Assembly: GCF_902498185.1 (NCBI RefSeq)
Contig: NZ_CABVIX010000017.1
Coordinates: 1-45,439, forward strand
Origin: Pseudomonas fluorescens
GTDB lineage: Bacteria > Pseudomonadota > Gammaproteobacteria > Pseudomonadales > Pseudomonadaceae
Length of the DNA stretch: 45,439 bases
Direction: 5' to 3'
The notes beneath the pieces are model-generated. The model searched no databases. It was not told the DNA's origin and saw only the letters and a program-made list of their open reading frames with translations. Shown here one piece after another: positions 15,514-24,994 of the stretch. The translations under genes and the position numbers were made by a program. How positions within the stretch are numbered: the stretch's first letter is position 1; every line of letters starts with the position of its first letter.

Positions 15514-18500
15514 TTATTGCGCCGGGGCCGTGGCCGGCGGCGCTTCGTTGGTCACCCGCAGCAGCCCCCAGAGCCCTGAGGTGTTGCCATAGGCTGCGTA
15601 GTCGCGGAACAGGTAGTCCCCCGGCACCGCGTTGGCGCCCCCCGCACTGGGCACCATGAAGCTGAAGTGCGCCGCTGGCAGCACGCTCTCCTGGGCGCCG
15701 ATGTACATCTGCATCGGGTTGTAGCCGAAGCGCACCGAGCCGATCCCCGGCAAGCTCATGGGGTAACCGTCCAGATCGTTCTTCTCGGACTGGTAGGCGT
15801 GCAGCGGCCACAGGTGCCCGTCCAGTTGGTAGGTAATGCCGCGGCTCCCCCCGCTTGGCATCAGGATGTGGTTGCGCAGCGGCTGGCCAGGCTTGGCCCA
15901 GAGAATCGGGGTTTGTGGATCCCCCCCGACCAGGGCGTTGCTGTAGGCCATGTGGGCGTTGGGTACATCGCCGAAGCCATTGCCGTCGGCGTGCCCGAAG
16001 GGCGCATCCGGGGCCAGGCCGAAGCGCAGCCACAGCGGCTCGGTCTTGTAGTTCATGGCCATGTTGCCGTTGTCCTTCGGATCCCCCGGCACGCCGTTGC
16101 CCTCGGTGGCGATGCCTTCGACCGGCCGGCCATCGGCCCAGCGCATGTTCATCGCCCGTTGCCAGACGGTGACAAAGTCGCGGTAGGCGGCCTGCCCGCT
16201 CACCTGCACCGTGGCCGAGGCGCGGCTGGCAGCGTCTTCGGTCCAGGTGGCGGTTTGCGGCAGGATGCTCATGGCGCCGACCAGGCCTTTCTGCGGTTGC
16301 TTGATGACATCGGCCGGGGTCAGGTTGAGGCCGCCAAACTCGATCGCGGTGGTCTGGATGTTGTCCACGGTGCGGCCCAGCTGGCTCACAGGCTTGCCTT
16401 CACGCTCCAGGTGACCGGCGTAGTACTGGTACACCTTGCTCGGGTAGGCGCCACTGCTGCCGGAGCGTGGTGGCACGGTCTGGGTCGGGTTGAGCCCTAC
16501 GTTGGCACCATCGGACTTGGTGATGTCATAGCTGAGCAACTGGGCGTGCAGGCCGATGTGGCTGGACGGACGCATCATGTTGTTGTTGAAGGCCGTGGAG
16601 CCTTCGCTGCCATGGCGGTCACGCTTGACCACGTTCTGCATCACCGCGGTGCTGGCCAGATCCGGCATGACCAGCGGCAAGCGGTTTTCCAAGGTCACGC
16701 TGATGCAGTCGCCGGCGTTGGCGCGCAGTACCAGCGGCTCGACCGGCACGCCTGCCTTGAGCTTGCCCGTGACCGGATCAAGGTCGGCCTTGCGCACATA
16801 GAGCACGGCGGTCGGGTCGTGCAGCGGCGCGCTGTGGCCACCGATGGTGAAGGTTTCACCGTCTTCCTCGTCGACCACGGTGGTTTGTGGAATCGAGGTG
16901 CGGCGGCTGTTGAACACCAGGGTGCCGCCGTTGGCCTTGAGCGGCCCGCCGACATGCTGGCCAATGCCCGCAGGGTCGGTGAGGCTGACCCCGTGACGGT
17001 TCTCGAGGATGTCGTTGGCCAGCGCCGCGACCACTTCGTAGCTGCGCTTGACCGTTGGCCGCGTCCCGATGCCGCTGGGGTTGGCGGTGTTGCGCGGACA
17101 CATCCCGTCAAACGCCACGGTGTTGCGCTGGGCCACGGGTTGCGGGTTGTTCGGCAGTGGGAACAGGTCGTTGCGCGAGGCGGTGTAGTTGCGCATCACC
17201 CCCCAGATCCCGTTCCAGTAGCCTTCCAGGGCCGCGTCCATCGAGTACAGGTAGTCGCCGTTGGCCGCCGCGGAGCTGGAGATCATCGAGACCGGCGCCA
17301 TGAAGCCCAACTGCTCGGAGATGCCGATCATCTGCGAGGCTTTCCAGCCCGAGTTCGAGCTGTTGCCGAAGCCCGTGCCGTTCTGCAGCCACTTCACCCC
17401 GTGCAGCGTGATGTTGTGCTCCTCTTCATGACCCCCAGCGTGCACCCGCAGACGCACATTGTCGCCCGAGTAGGTGCGCAGCATCGGGGTGAACGGGTCG
17501 CCCGGTTCGCTGGCTTGGTTGATGTGCGGCGGGAACCGCGTGGTGCCGCCGGTTGGCCCGACCGCCGAGGTGATCGCCGAAGGCGCCAGGTTCATCGCCG
17601 GGATCGCACGGTCGGTACGGCTCTGCATGGCATAGGCCAGGTCACCGGCCAGGCCATCGGCCTGCATGCCGCGCTTGCCGTCCGGGGCGACCTTGTTGGG
17701 GTCGAAGACGCGCAGGGCGAGCGGCTCGTTGCGGTAGTTGACGACGAACATGCCAGGGTCATCCACCGAGATGGCCTGCGGGCAAGGCCGGCTCGGGCAA
17801 CCCGGGGCCAGTCCACCGCGCGACTCCACCACGGCTTCGAGCAGGTTCGACGCCTTCTGCCGCACGGGCGGGTTGATGGCGTAGCGGAAGCTGTCGGCGC
17901 TGGCCGGGAACGCCTGGGCATCGGGCACGCCATCAGGGCCGGCACCGACATACACGCCAGCTTCATAGGCATGCTGGAAGTCGCTGTACTCCAGGAAGAA
18001 CTCGCGATAGCTGTCGTTGCGGCCATCGCCGTCGTGATCGCCGGTCTTGATCACCGCCTGCCACGAGGTGGGGCCGCCGTCCTGGCGGATGGCCGGGTTG
18101 TACAGCTGCTCGCCGGTCTCGGCGTGGTACCAGGTGGAGTTGGCGGGCTCTGCCAGCACGGTGGCGTAGAGGCCCAGCTGCTGGTGGGTCGATGGCCCGA
18201 GGTGGTCGTGGGTGAAGATGGTGCCCAGGCCCCGGTCGACGTTGTTCACGTTGACCAGCGGGTCTGCGAACCAGCGTTGCATGGCCGTCCGCGCGCCGAT
18301 CCAGTCAGCGCGGCCGTAGCGCCCGAAGAATGGGTGCTGCTTGGCTTTCGGGCAGGCTGCGGTGCCGTCCCGGGCGTCGCCTTCGGTGCATTCGTTGTAC
18401 TCGCGGATGGCATGGATACGCTCGACCACGCTGCCGGGCGAGAGAATGCCGTCTTCGTAGTTCCAGCCGTTGGCCGAGCCGTCGGCTGCGGTCAGGTCCC

Positions 18501-21375
18501 ATTTCGGCAGGTGGATATGCTGGCCGATGACGTCGGTGGGCGTACGCACCTGGTAGTCGTCCATCTCATAGAAGGACGGGATCAGGTTGGTGTGCTGGTA
18601 CATGGTGCAGTCGAAGGTGTTCATGCGCATCACCAGCGGCTCTGGCGGACGCTGCTTGGTGATGACCGGCCAGGCGTCTTCCCAGAGGGCGATGATGCGT
18701 GCCTGGGGGAAGTGGTAGCCGACCTTGTTGTATACCGCGTCGAACTGGATGTTGGCGCCTTTGTAGATGCGTGGGCTGTCGGCGGTAAAGGCGGACGAAC
18801 CACGGAAGCTGATGCCGTCCGGACGCTCACCGCTGTTGTACTCGCCGGCCCCGCCGTTGCGGGTCAGGCGCTTGCCGCGGTCGTCCATGCACGGTTCGAA
18901 GAACGGCGCGCCGGCGGTCGGCAAGGCACCGTTGGTGCGGAAGGCGCGCGGCACCACCTGGCTGCCGGGCAACAGCGCATAGCTTGCATGCTCGGTCTTG
19001 GCGTGGAACTGCATGGCCGCCTGCTCGACCTCGGTGCCCTCCTCGGGCAGGTAGATCGCCTTGGCCTTGGTGAGCACCTTGGAGAAGTCCAGCGCCGTGG
19101 TAGTGACCTCGGCATGCCCGCCAGCGGCGACGCCGTCCAGCGCGTGCCGGCCCAGGCCGCCGTCCCAGCCATCGACCTGGTTGGCGTCAAGGTTCGCCCA
19201 CAGGGCCTTGCCGCTGTTCTTCAGCTCGCGCGCCATGGCGGGGTCGAGCATGTCCAGCGGCGGGGTTGGCGGACGCTGGCCGACGCTGCTTTCCATGCCA
19301 CCTACCCAGAACGGGAAGCCTGGGTTTTTCAGGCTGCCGTCGGCGTTGCGGTTGGTTTCGCTGCGGTCGACCAGGGCCAGCGAGCCGATGGCCCGAGGCT
19401 CGGCGGCTTCATGGCCGTGGTCATCGCCGTCTTCGTCGTCATCATCTGCTTCATGGCCGGCAACCAGCTGCTCGGCGAGTTTTGGCACCACGGCGACCTT
19501 GCCCGGCATCGGCGCCATGGCCTTGCCGGGTAACGGCACGATCGCTGGAATCGGCGTACCGGCGACGATCTCGCCGTCGGGCAACGCCCGTGCACCGGTA
19601 GCCGGCTTGCCGCTGCGCAAGGCAAACGGTGTGCTGTGGTAACCCTGGGCACCCTGCGCGCTGACCTCCAGGCGAGTGCCTTCCTCGAACACGTCATGTA
19701 TCCGCCACATGGCCCACATGCCCTGGGCAAAGTGCGGGTAGAAGTGGCAGTGGTAGATCGCATCGCCGGCCACGCGGTTGCGGTTGCCCGACCCCCCGTT
19801 GGCGATCTCGTAGGTGTAGCCCACGCCTGGACCAATGCCCTGGGCGTCGATGTAGTCCGAGTTGTCGTCGTTGGGGTTGAACAGCCACTGGTGCCCGTGC
19901 AGGTGGAAGATGTGCTGTTCGTGGCCGTTGTGGCTGTTGCGGAACTTGACGAAGTCGCCGATATAGCTGTGGTTGACGTTGGCAGGCTCGGCCGGATACA
20001 GCGCCATGCTGGCCTTGACGCCGACCTGATCGGGGCGCGGGGTTTCGCCTGGGCGGATGTTCTCGAGGCCGACGTTGGCCGGTACGTCCACCAGCATCGC
20101 CACATCGCCCACGGTGTGGGCGCTCAGGAAGAACTCCTCGTACGCACAGGACAGGCAGTCGTGCATCGGGCCTACGCCCAGACGGTTGGCCACCACCTCG
20201 GCACCCATGCCGCCAGAGCCGTAGTTGATCATGAAGGAATCGCGAGTAGGCTCCAGCACGTGCCCCATGACCGGGTCTGCCCAATAGCCGGGGAAGGCCT
20301 GGGTGGCGGCCACTTCGTCGGCGAACTGGGAGGCGAAGTCGCGGAAGGGTTCAAGCCGGTTGGGCACGGCCGGGTTGCGCTTGTTGACGCTCTCGAGCGG
20401 ATAGGTGCTGCGCGGGAAGCTGCCATCAGGGTTGGGGCCCATGACGATGGCGTCCGATTCGCTGCTGATGATCTCGTTGCCGTTGGCCATGGCGATGATC
20501 GGCAGCCCGGCCTTGCCCTCGGCGATCCAGGGCTGCACCTGCGGGTAGCGAGCCTCGTAGTTGATCACTGGCTGGCCGGTTGGCGCACGGCCGGTGGTGG
20601 CCAGGCGCATTTCCTCTTCGGTGAGGGTGTTGCGGTACATGCGCCCGCCCTTGGGCACCACGACGACCTGGCCGAACAGGCCGTTGGCGACGTTGCCCGC
20701 GTTGCCCTCGCCACCAAAGGTGGCGCCGTGGCTGGTGGCGGCGAAAGCCCCTTCGCGCTCGGCATACAAGGTGTAGGTGCGGGTAGAGCCTGGGGCGACG
20801 AGCGCGTTGGGGTTGCGACCGGCATAGGTGGCGATATCGCTGATGCCGTTGACCGCCTGCATGCCGTTGACCTGGAACCCCACATGGCGGTCCCTGACCT
20901 GTTCATCGGCGACAAAGTGCTCGCCACCACCTTCATTGGCCTCTGGCGCTTCGGCGCCTTCCTCTTCCTCCTCGCCCTCGACCTCGTTCTCGTCGTGCCC
21001 GGCGCCATGCTTGTTGGGGTTGGCCTGGTAGTCCAGCAGGTTGGTCAGGTTGACCGTGAGGCAGTCCCCGGCGGCCACCCGCAATACGATCGGCCGGGGC
21101 CGCTTGTCCGGACGCAGGGTCACCTTGCCCGGCACTGCCGCCCCGCCCTTGCTCAGCGGCACGTTGTGCTCGTCGACCACATCCTGCTGCAAGGCGAACA
21201 TCATGCCGTTGGCGTTTTGCGCGCCCAGGCGGTTGAACATCAGTGGCTGGTCCAGCGTCACGACATTGGCCACCAGCGTGCGCTGGCACTGGATGGCCGC
21301 CTCGCTGGTGGCGTGCCAGCCGAACATGGCCAGCACAAGAGAGCTGAGGGCATAGCCCTTTAACGGGGTCTTCAT
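15514..21375 (-). CDS. mnxG: MnxG, giant multicopper Mn(II) oxidase
   Basis: 1,953 residues, close to the very large MnxG of P. putida Mn oxidisers and far longer than ordinary multicopper oxidases. A signal peptide ends near T-S-E-A-A. Copper-ligand motifs occur in several cupredoxin domains: H-L-H-G-H-Q-W (about 485), Y-H-C-H-F-Y-P-H-F-A-Q-G-M-W (about 538), F-T-H-D-H-L-G-P-S-T-H (about 1051), I-T-L-H-G-V-K-W (about 1318) and L-D-G-H-L-W-P-L-H (about 1848). Acidic insertions occur near 130-160 and 650, and a D-H-D-G-D-G-R-N-D loop near 1110 may bind calcium. GGAG lies eight bases before the ATG, and a perfect sigma-54 promoter is just upstream. It oxidises Mn(II) to Mn oxide at the cell surface in known strains. 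Confidence 0.92.
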   Translation of the reverse strand: MKTPLKGYALSSLVLAMFGWHATSEAAIQCQRTLVANVVTLDQPLMFNRLGAQNANGMMFALQQDVVDEHNVPLSKGGAAVPGKVTLRPDKRPRPIVLRVAAGDCLTVNLTNLLDYQANPNKHGAGHDENEVEGEEEEEGAEAPEANEGGGEHFVADEQVRDRHVGFQVNGMQAVNGISDIATYAGRNPNALVAPGSTRTYTLYAEREGAFAATSHGATFGGEGNAGNVANGLFGQVVVVPKGGRMYRNTLTEEEMRLATTGRAPTGQPVINYEARYPQVQPWIAEGKAGLPIIAMANGNEIISSESDAIVMGPNPDGSFPRSTYPLESVNKRNPAVPNRLEPFRDFASQFADEVAATQAFPGYWADPVMGHVLEPTRDSFMINYGSGGMGAEVVANRLGVGPMHDCLSCAYEEFFLSAHTVGDVAMLVDVPANVGLENIRPGETPRPDQVGVKASMALYPAEPANVNHSYIGDFVKFRNSHNGHEQHIFHLHGHQWLFNPNDDNSDYIDAQGIGPGVGYTYEIANGGSGNRNRVAGDAIYHCHFYPHFAQGMWAMWRIHDVFEEGTRLEVSAQGAQGYHSTPFALRSGKPATGARALPDGEIVAGTPIPAIVPLPGKAMAPMPGKVAVVPKLAEQLVAGHEADDDDEDGDDHGHEAAEPRAIGSLALVDRSETNRNADGSLKNPGFPFWVGGMESSVGQRPPTPPLDMLDPAMARELKNSGKALWANLDANQVDGWDGGLGRHALDGVAAGGHAEVTTTALDFSKVLTKAKAIYLPEEGTEVEQAAMQFHAKTEHASYALLPGSQVVPRAFRTNGALPTAGAPFFEPCMDDRGKRLTRNGGAGEYNSGERPDGISFRGSSAFTADSPRIYKGANIQFDAVYNKVGYHFPQARIIALWEDAWPVITKQRPPEPLVMRMNTFDCTMYQHTNLIPSFYEMDDYQVRTPTDVIGQHIHLPKWDLTAADGSANGWNYEDGILSPGSVVERIHAIREYNECTEGDARDGTAACPKAKQHPFFGRYGRADWIGARTAMQRWFADPLVNVNNVDRGLGTIFTHDHLGPSTHQQLGLYATVLAEPANSTWYHAETGEQLYNPAIRQDGGPTSWQAVIKTGDHDGDGRNDSYREFFLEYSDFQHAYEAGVYVGAGPDGVPDAQAFPASADSFRYAINPPVRQKASNLLEAVVESRGGLAPGCPSRPCPQAISVDDPGMFVVNYRNEPLALRVFDPNKVAPDGKRGMQADGLAGDLAYAMQSRTDRAIPAMNLAPSAITSAVGPTGGTTRFPPHINQASEPGDPFTPMLRTYSGDNVRLRVHAGGHEEEHNITLHGVKWLQNGTGFGNSSNSGWKASQMIGISEQLGFMAPVSMISSSAAANGDYLYSMDAALEGYWNGIWGVMRNYTASRNDLFPLPNNPQPVAQRNTVAFDGMCPRNTANPSGIGTRPTVKRSYEVVAALANDILENRHGVSLTDPAGIGQHVGGPLKANGGTLVFNSRRTSIPQTTVVDEEDGETFTIGGHSAPLHDPTAVLYVRKADLDPVTGKLKAGVPVEPLVLRANAGDCISVTLENRLPLVMPDLASTAVMQNVVKRDRHGSEGSTAFNNNMMRPSSHIGLHAQLLSYDITKSDGANVGLNPTQTVPPRSGSSGAYPSKVYQYYAGHLEREGKPVSQLGRTVDNIQTTAIEFGGLNLTPADVIKQPQKGLVGAMSILPQTATWTEDAASRASATVQVSGQAAYRDFVTVWQRAMNMRWADGRPVEGIATEGNGVPGDPKDNGNMAMNYKTEPLWLRFGLAPDAPFGHADGNGFGDVPNAHMAYSNALVGGDPQTPILWAKPGQPLRNHILMPSGGSRGITYQLDGHLWPLHAYQSEKNDLDGYPMSLPGIGSVRFGYNPMQMYIGAQESVLPAAHFSFMVPSAGGANAVPGDYLFRDYAAYGNTSGLWGLLRVTNEAPPATAPAQ

Positions 21376-21413
21376 GGCGGCGTCTCCGGAACAGAGTTAC
21401 TGCAAAGGCCCGG

Positions 21414-21429
21414 AGCAAAGGGCGTGCCA
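21414..21429 (-). promoter_or_regulatory. Sigma-54 (-24/-12) promoter of mnxG
   Basis: Minus-strand sequence TGGCACGCCCTTTGCT is a complete match to TGGCACG-N4-TTGCW. Transcription would start near 21403, about 28 bases before the mnxG ATG. Known Mn oxidation in P. putida GB-1 depends on a two-component pathway with sigma-54-type regulators (MnxS1, MnxS2, MnxR), which fits this promoter class. Confidence 0.88.
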
Positions 21430-21501
21430 TGTATATTTCAGTGGAAAATCAATCAGTTGGGTCGAGAAGCCAAGAAAATTGGGGGGCATTCCCCGGGAAA
21501 C

Positions 21502-21515
21502 CCCCTTAATCGGGG
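21502..21515. promoter_or_regulatory. CCCC-N6-GGGG palindrome upstream of mnxG
   Basis: CCCCTTAATCGGGG, extended by one further C and G on the outside. Its centre is about 80 bp upstream of the mnxG -24 element. It shares the half-sites and spacing of the two palindromes before the secretion operon, so all three may bind one activator. It is not followed by a T-run, so a terminator is less likely. Confidence 0.5.
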
Positions 21516-21556
21516 GCGGCACTCTGCAGGTGGCAACCCTCGCCGACTGATCTGCG

Positions 21557-24028
21557 CTACTGGCCGCGCAGGTCCTCGAAACAGGCCTGCCGGCCATCCA
21601 CCTGGCTGGACGCGCGCGGTAGCTTCGCCGCCTCGCCGCTCGGCGTCTCAACGTACCAGTAGCAGTGCCTCACCGCCCGAGTGACCGCCACATAGGCCAG
21701 GCGCAGGATCTCCTCTTGCTGTGCCGTGTCGAACGCCTGGGCGTCGCCAGCGCGGCCCAGGCCTGCCAGACGATAGACCTGGTTCTTGTACGGCGACCGG
21801 GTCATGTGCTGACAGTCCCCCAGCAAGAACACAGCATCGGCCTGCAAGCCCTTGGCGCTGTGGTAGGTCAGCTGGCGAAGACGGCGTTGATCGGCGGGCA
21901 ATCTCGAATCCACTTCAACTATCGGGCGGATATGGTCTGCTATCAACGACTTATCACCGCTTTTTCGAAACAGTATCATCACCGTTTCGCCTTGCCGATA
22001 GTGTTCCTCCACGGTCTGGGCAAGGCTCACGTCATCGCGTTCCATGACCCGCACCGGGCTCACCGGCAGCAGCGCGGCAGGGCCACTTGCCTTGGCCTTC
22101 TTGCCATTGATGGCCGGTGCCGGTTTCACCAGATGCTCCGCAGCGTCGATGATGTGTTGCTGGCTGCGGTAGTTCTCCACCAGCATGACCCGGGTATTGG
22201 CCGGGGACGCAAACTCCTTGGCGAACTCCATGAAGTACTTTGGCGAGCTGCCACGCCACCCATAAATGGACTGCCAGTCATCGCCGACGCACAGCAATGA
22301 AGAATGCTGCGCCGCACGCCCGATATGCAGCGCAGGACCACGGCGGCGGATCTCGCGCAGGCAGGCGCGCAGCCAGCTGACGATCTGCGGCGAGACGTCC
22401 TGGAATTCATCGATCATCAGGTGGGCCAGCGGCCGCAAGAGTGGATCAGGCAGCAGCTGGAGGTTTTCCGGGTTGTTTTCCCCGAACAGCGCGAACATGC
22501 GGTTGTAGCTCATGATCGGCGGGGACTGGGCCAGCAGATGCGCTTCGAGGGCCTTGGAGTACAGGCTCAAGGCTTCGAAGAACAGTGCATCGGTGTCGCC
22601 CGGCGGGAAGCTCATGCCGTTGACGGCCGTCGATACTTCGAGCCCGAGGTTTTCGATGAAGCCCGCGGCGCCTACAAACGCATCGAGCAAAGGTGCCGGA
22701 GCCAGCTCGCCCTTGACCTTGTACTCGAAGCCCGGGCCCGCCACCGCGTCACCCGCCAAGGACGACGCAAGGCGCCTGGCCGCAGAGTAATTCTCGAGCC
22801 AGATTACAGGCTTATCGCTGAAAGCTTGAAACAGGGTGCGCTTGATGACCCATTCAGCCCACACCGGCAACTTGGCTCCGGAGCGCTTGTACTGCTGGCT
22901 CTCCCCTGGATCGAAGCCCAGCACTACCCAGGCATCCAGTTCAGCCAGGTGGCCGTGGACATGGAAGCGGCTACCGTTGATCTCGACCGTATGGCGGTTG
23001 GGCTCAATGCCCTTGATGGGCCAGGCACCCGCAGAGAACCAGAGGTCTTCGATCAGGTCGCACAGCTCTTCGTCGCGCTGGGACGACAGCTGAGTCACCG
23101 CCACCCGCTTCTGCACATCGGGATGGTCGCGGTCCAGCGACTTGAGCTGCAGGGCCTCGCGGCGCAGCCCGGCGATGAGCTCGGCAAAGCGCGGGCTGTC
23201 GTGAAGCAGGTCGCGATAGCACAGGTTGAGCTGCTGGCGCTGTGCATCGTTGAGGCGCAGGTCGAACGGATTGCTTTCGGCATTGGCTTCGCTGCCATTG
23301 GGCAACTCGCTGCCCAGGGTCTCGAAGGCACGCACCTGGCCAAAACCCGGCAGGCTGCGCACCAGCGGCAGGATGCGCGAGTGGAAGGTGCGGACCAGTT
23401 CGCGCGCTTGCACCAGGTTCAGGTGCAGCTCCCACAGCCCAAACACCTGCACCAGGCGCTTGATGAAGTCCTTGCGCGACTCGCGGGTGAACGTGACCAC
23501 GGTCATGGCGTCCAGCTCGAAGCTCAGGTAATGGCGCAGTAGCAGGATTCGCAGGACCAGGGAGGTGGACTTGCCCGCACCGGCGCCCGCCACCACGCAG
23601 GTCGAGGGTGTGTCGCTGAAGATCAGTTTCCACTGTGCGGCGCTGGGCTGTGCCTCGGCGGGCAGGCGTTGGGCCACGTCAGCCTTGAAGCGTTTCTTGA
23701 TCTCTGCGGTGAGGGGCAGGCGCCAATCATCGAACAGCTTGTCGTCTTCACCGGGAACCCCGTGGCCATCCGGGCGGCTGTCGCGAATCACCAGCACCTG
23801 GCGCCCGGCCTCGTAGCCGTCGACCCGACCTTGGTCATACCCTTCGCGCAGGCCATCGGCATGGCCGTTGCGCTGACCGGTGGCATGGCCCAGGAACCAG
23901 GAATCACGGTGCTGGGCCTGCAGTCCGCTAAGACCACGGCCCAGCAGGCGCGCGGCGAGCCGGCGAAGCCAGGGCAATTGTGCCGGCGGCGTCAGCTCGA
24001 CCGGCGACTGAGGGTGCTCGTGAGACAC
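21557..24028 (-). CDS. UvrD/Rep-like superfamily 1 DNA helicase
   Basis: 823 residues from a GTG at 24028 with GGAG five bases upstream; upstream ATGs lack a ribosome site. SF1A helicase motifs: Walker A A-G-A-G-A-G-K-S-T-S (motif I), V-V-T-F-T-R-E-S (Ia), D-E-F-Q-D-V-S (II), G-D-D-W-Q-S-I-Y-G-W-R-G (III), V-E-N-Y-R-S (IV), T-Y-H-S-A-K-G-L-Q-A-D (V) and Y-V-A-V-T-R-A (VI). Before the helicase, residues 47-78 form eight consecutive Gly-x-x-x repeats, an unusual glycine zipper-like helix. It would unwind or translocate on DNA. It is transcribed towards mnxG but separated by the mnxG promoter region. Confidence 0.88.
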   Translation of the reverse strand: MSHEHPQSPVELTPPAQLPWLRRLAARLLGRGLSGLQAQHRDSWFLGHATGQRNGHADGLREGYDQGRVDGYEAGRQVLVIRDSRPDGHGVPGEDDKLFDDWRLPLTAEIKKRFKADVAQRLPAEAQPSAAQWKLIFSDTPSTCVVAGAGAGKSTSLVLRILLLRHYLSFELDAMTVVTFTRESRKDFIKRLVQVFGLWELHLNLVQARELVRTFHSRILPLVRSLPGFGQVRAFETLGSELPNGSEANAESNPFDLRLNDAQRQQLNLCYRDLLHDSPRFAELIAGLRREALQLKSLDRDHPDVQKRVAVTQLSSQRDEELCDLIEDLWFSAGAWPIKGIEPNRHTVEINGSRFHVHGHLAELDAWVVLGFDPGESQQYKRSGAKLPVWAEWVIKRTLFQAFSDKPVIWLENYSAARRLASSLAGDAVAGPGFEYKVKGELAPAPLLDAFVGAAGFIENLGLEVSTAVNGMSFPPGDTDALFFEALSLYSKALEAHLLAQSPPIMSYNRMFALFGENNPENLQLLPDPLLRPLAHLMIDEFQDVSPQIVSWLRACLREIRRRGPALHIGRAAQHSSLLCVGDDWQSIYGWRGSSPKYFMEFAKEFASPANTRVMLVENYRSQQHIIDAAEHLVKPAPAINGKKAKASGPAALLPVSPVRVMERDDVSLAQTVEEHYRQGETVMILFRKSGDKSLIADHIRPIVEVDSRLPADQRRLRQLTYHSAKGLQADAVFLLGDCQHMTRSPYKNQVYRLAGLGRAGDAQAFDTAQQEEILRLAYVAVTRAVRHCYWYVETPSGEAAKLPRASSQVDGRQACFEDLRGQ

Positions 24029-24247
24029 GGCGACTCCACGCATAGGAAAATTCAACGACCATGTTCGCTTCATCAGCAGTAAACCGCCAGCGAATGCTTG
24101 CAAATCAGTTGATTAGGCCCCTGAGCGGAGAAAGTGTCGAGCACCTCTATATCGATATATACGATCAAAACAAGCCGATAATTACGCTTAATTTCGATAC
24201 TTTAATGGCGCATCATGGCGTCATTCCACTCAACAAGGAGCATCGCC

Positions 24248-24946
24248 ATGCTGCAACTTCGACCTTTCGATAGCCTCGGTCACGCCAACCATGGCTGGCT
24301 CGATGCCCACCATCACTTCTCGTTTGCCGAGTACCACGACCCAGCCCGCACCCACTGGGGCAACCTGCGGGTGTGGAACGATGACCTGATCGCCGCCGGC
24401 AGTGGCTTCCCGCCCCATCCACACCGCGACATGGAAATCATCACCTATATCCGTGAAGGCGCGATCACCCACCAGGACAACCTGGGCAACAAGGGCCGCA
24501 CCGAAGCAGGTGATGTGCAGGTGATGAGTGCTGGCACCGGTATCACTCACAGCGAATTCAACGTGGAAGCAGTCGACACCCTTCTCTTCCAGATCTGGAT
24601 CATTCCGGATCGCACAGGGGAAGCACCCTCTTGGGGCACCCGGCCTTTTCCCAAGGGCGATCGTGGCGAGGGTTTCGTGACCCTGGCCAGTGGCCGCGCC
24701 GGGGATGAAGACAGCCTGCGGATCCGCGCGGATGCGCGTCTGGCGGCTGTGACCTTGCGTGCTGGGGAGACGGCCGAGTACCGGTTCGAAGCCGGGCGCC
24801 GTGGTTATCTGGTACCGGCCAAGGGCGCGATCGAGGTCAATGGCCTGCGCGCCGAAGCGCGGGATGGAGTAGCGATCGAGCGCGAGGAGGTATTGACCGT
24901 GGTGGCGCTGGAGGACAGCGAAGTGGTGCTGGTGGATGTGGCCTGA
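24248..24946 (+). CDS. Pirin family protein (YhhW-like)
   Basis: 232 residues, bicupin fold. The metal-site motif H-P-H-R-D-M-E and the later G-T-G-I-T-H-S-E-F match the iron-binding His/His/His/Glu set of pirins with quercetin 2,3-dioxygenase activity such as YhhW. The start is the ATG at 24248, with AAGGAG seven bases upstream, rather than an upstream in-frame ATG. It is divergent from the helicase; the AT-rich spacer (24029-24247) should hold both promoters and includes a 12-bp palindrome TATATCGATATA at 24148-24159. Physiological substrate not known. Confidence 0.9.
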   Translation: MLQLRPFDSLGHANHGWLDAHHHFSFAEYHDPARTHWGNLRVWNDDLIAAGSGFPPHPHRDMEIITYIREGAITHQDNLGNKGRTEAGDVQVMSAGTGITHSEFNVEAVDTLLFQIWIIPDRTGEAPSWGTRPFPKGDRGEGFVTLASGRAGDEDSLRIRADARLAAVTLRAGETAEYRFEAGRRGYLVPAKGAIEVNGLRAEARDGVAIEREEVLTVVALEDSEVVLVDVA

Positions 24947-24966
24947 TACTGGCCTGTGTAGACCAA

Positions 24967-24986
24967 GGGGAGGCTCGCGCCTCCCC
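24967..24986. terminator. Bidirectional hairpin between pirin and pgm genes
   Basis: GGGGAGGC-TCGC-GCCTCCCC forms a perfect 8-bp GC-rich stem with a four-base loop between two converging genes. No clear T-run follows on either strand, so termination may be imperfect or protein-assisted. Confidence 0.6.
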
Positions 24987-24994
24987 CGGCATCA

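Noticed and set aside
15667..19533. A 1,288-codon open frame on the plus strand opposite mnxG
   Set aside because: It is the antisense shadow of a strongly conserved multicopper oxidase in high-GC DNA. Its composition is unlike a real protein, and it has no domain or ribosome site.
21501..21516. CCCCC-N6-GGGGG upstream of mnxG as a terminator of the helicase gene
   Set aside because: No T-run follows on the minus strand, and the same half-site spacing occurs before the secretion operon. A binding site is the better reading, though termination is not excluded.
24061..24273. A 70-codon plus-strand frame before the pirin gene
   Set aside because: It overlaps the pirin start and the helicase 5' end, lacks a ribosome site, and lies in AT-rich promoter-like DNA.
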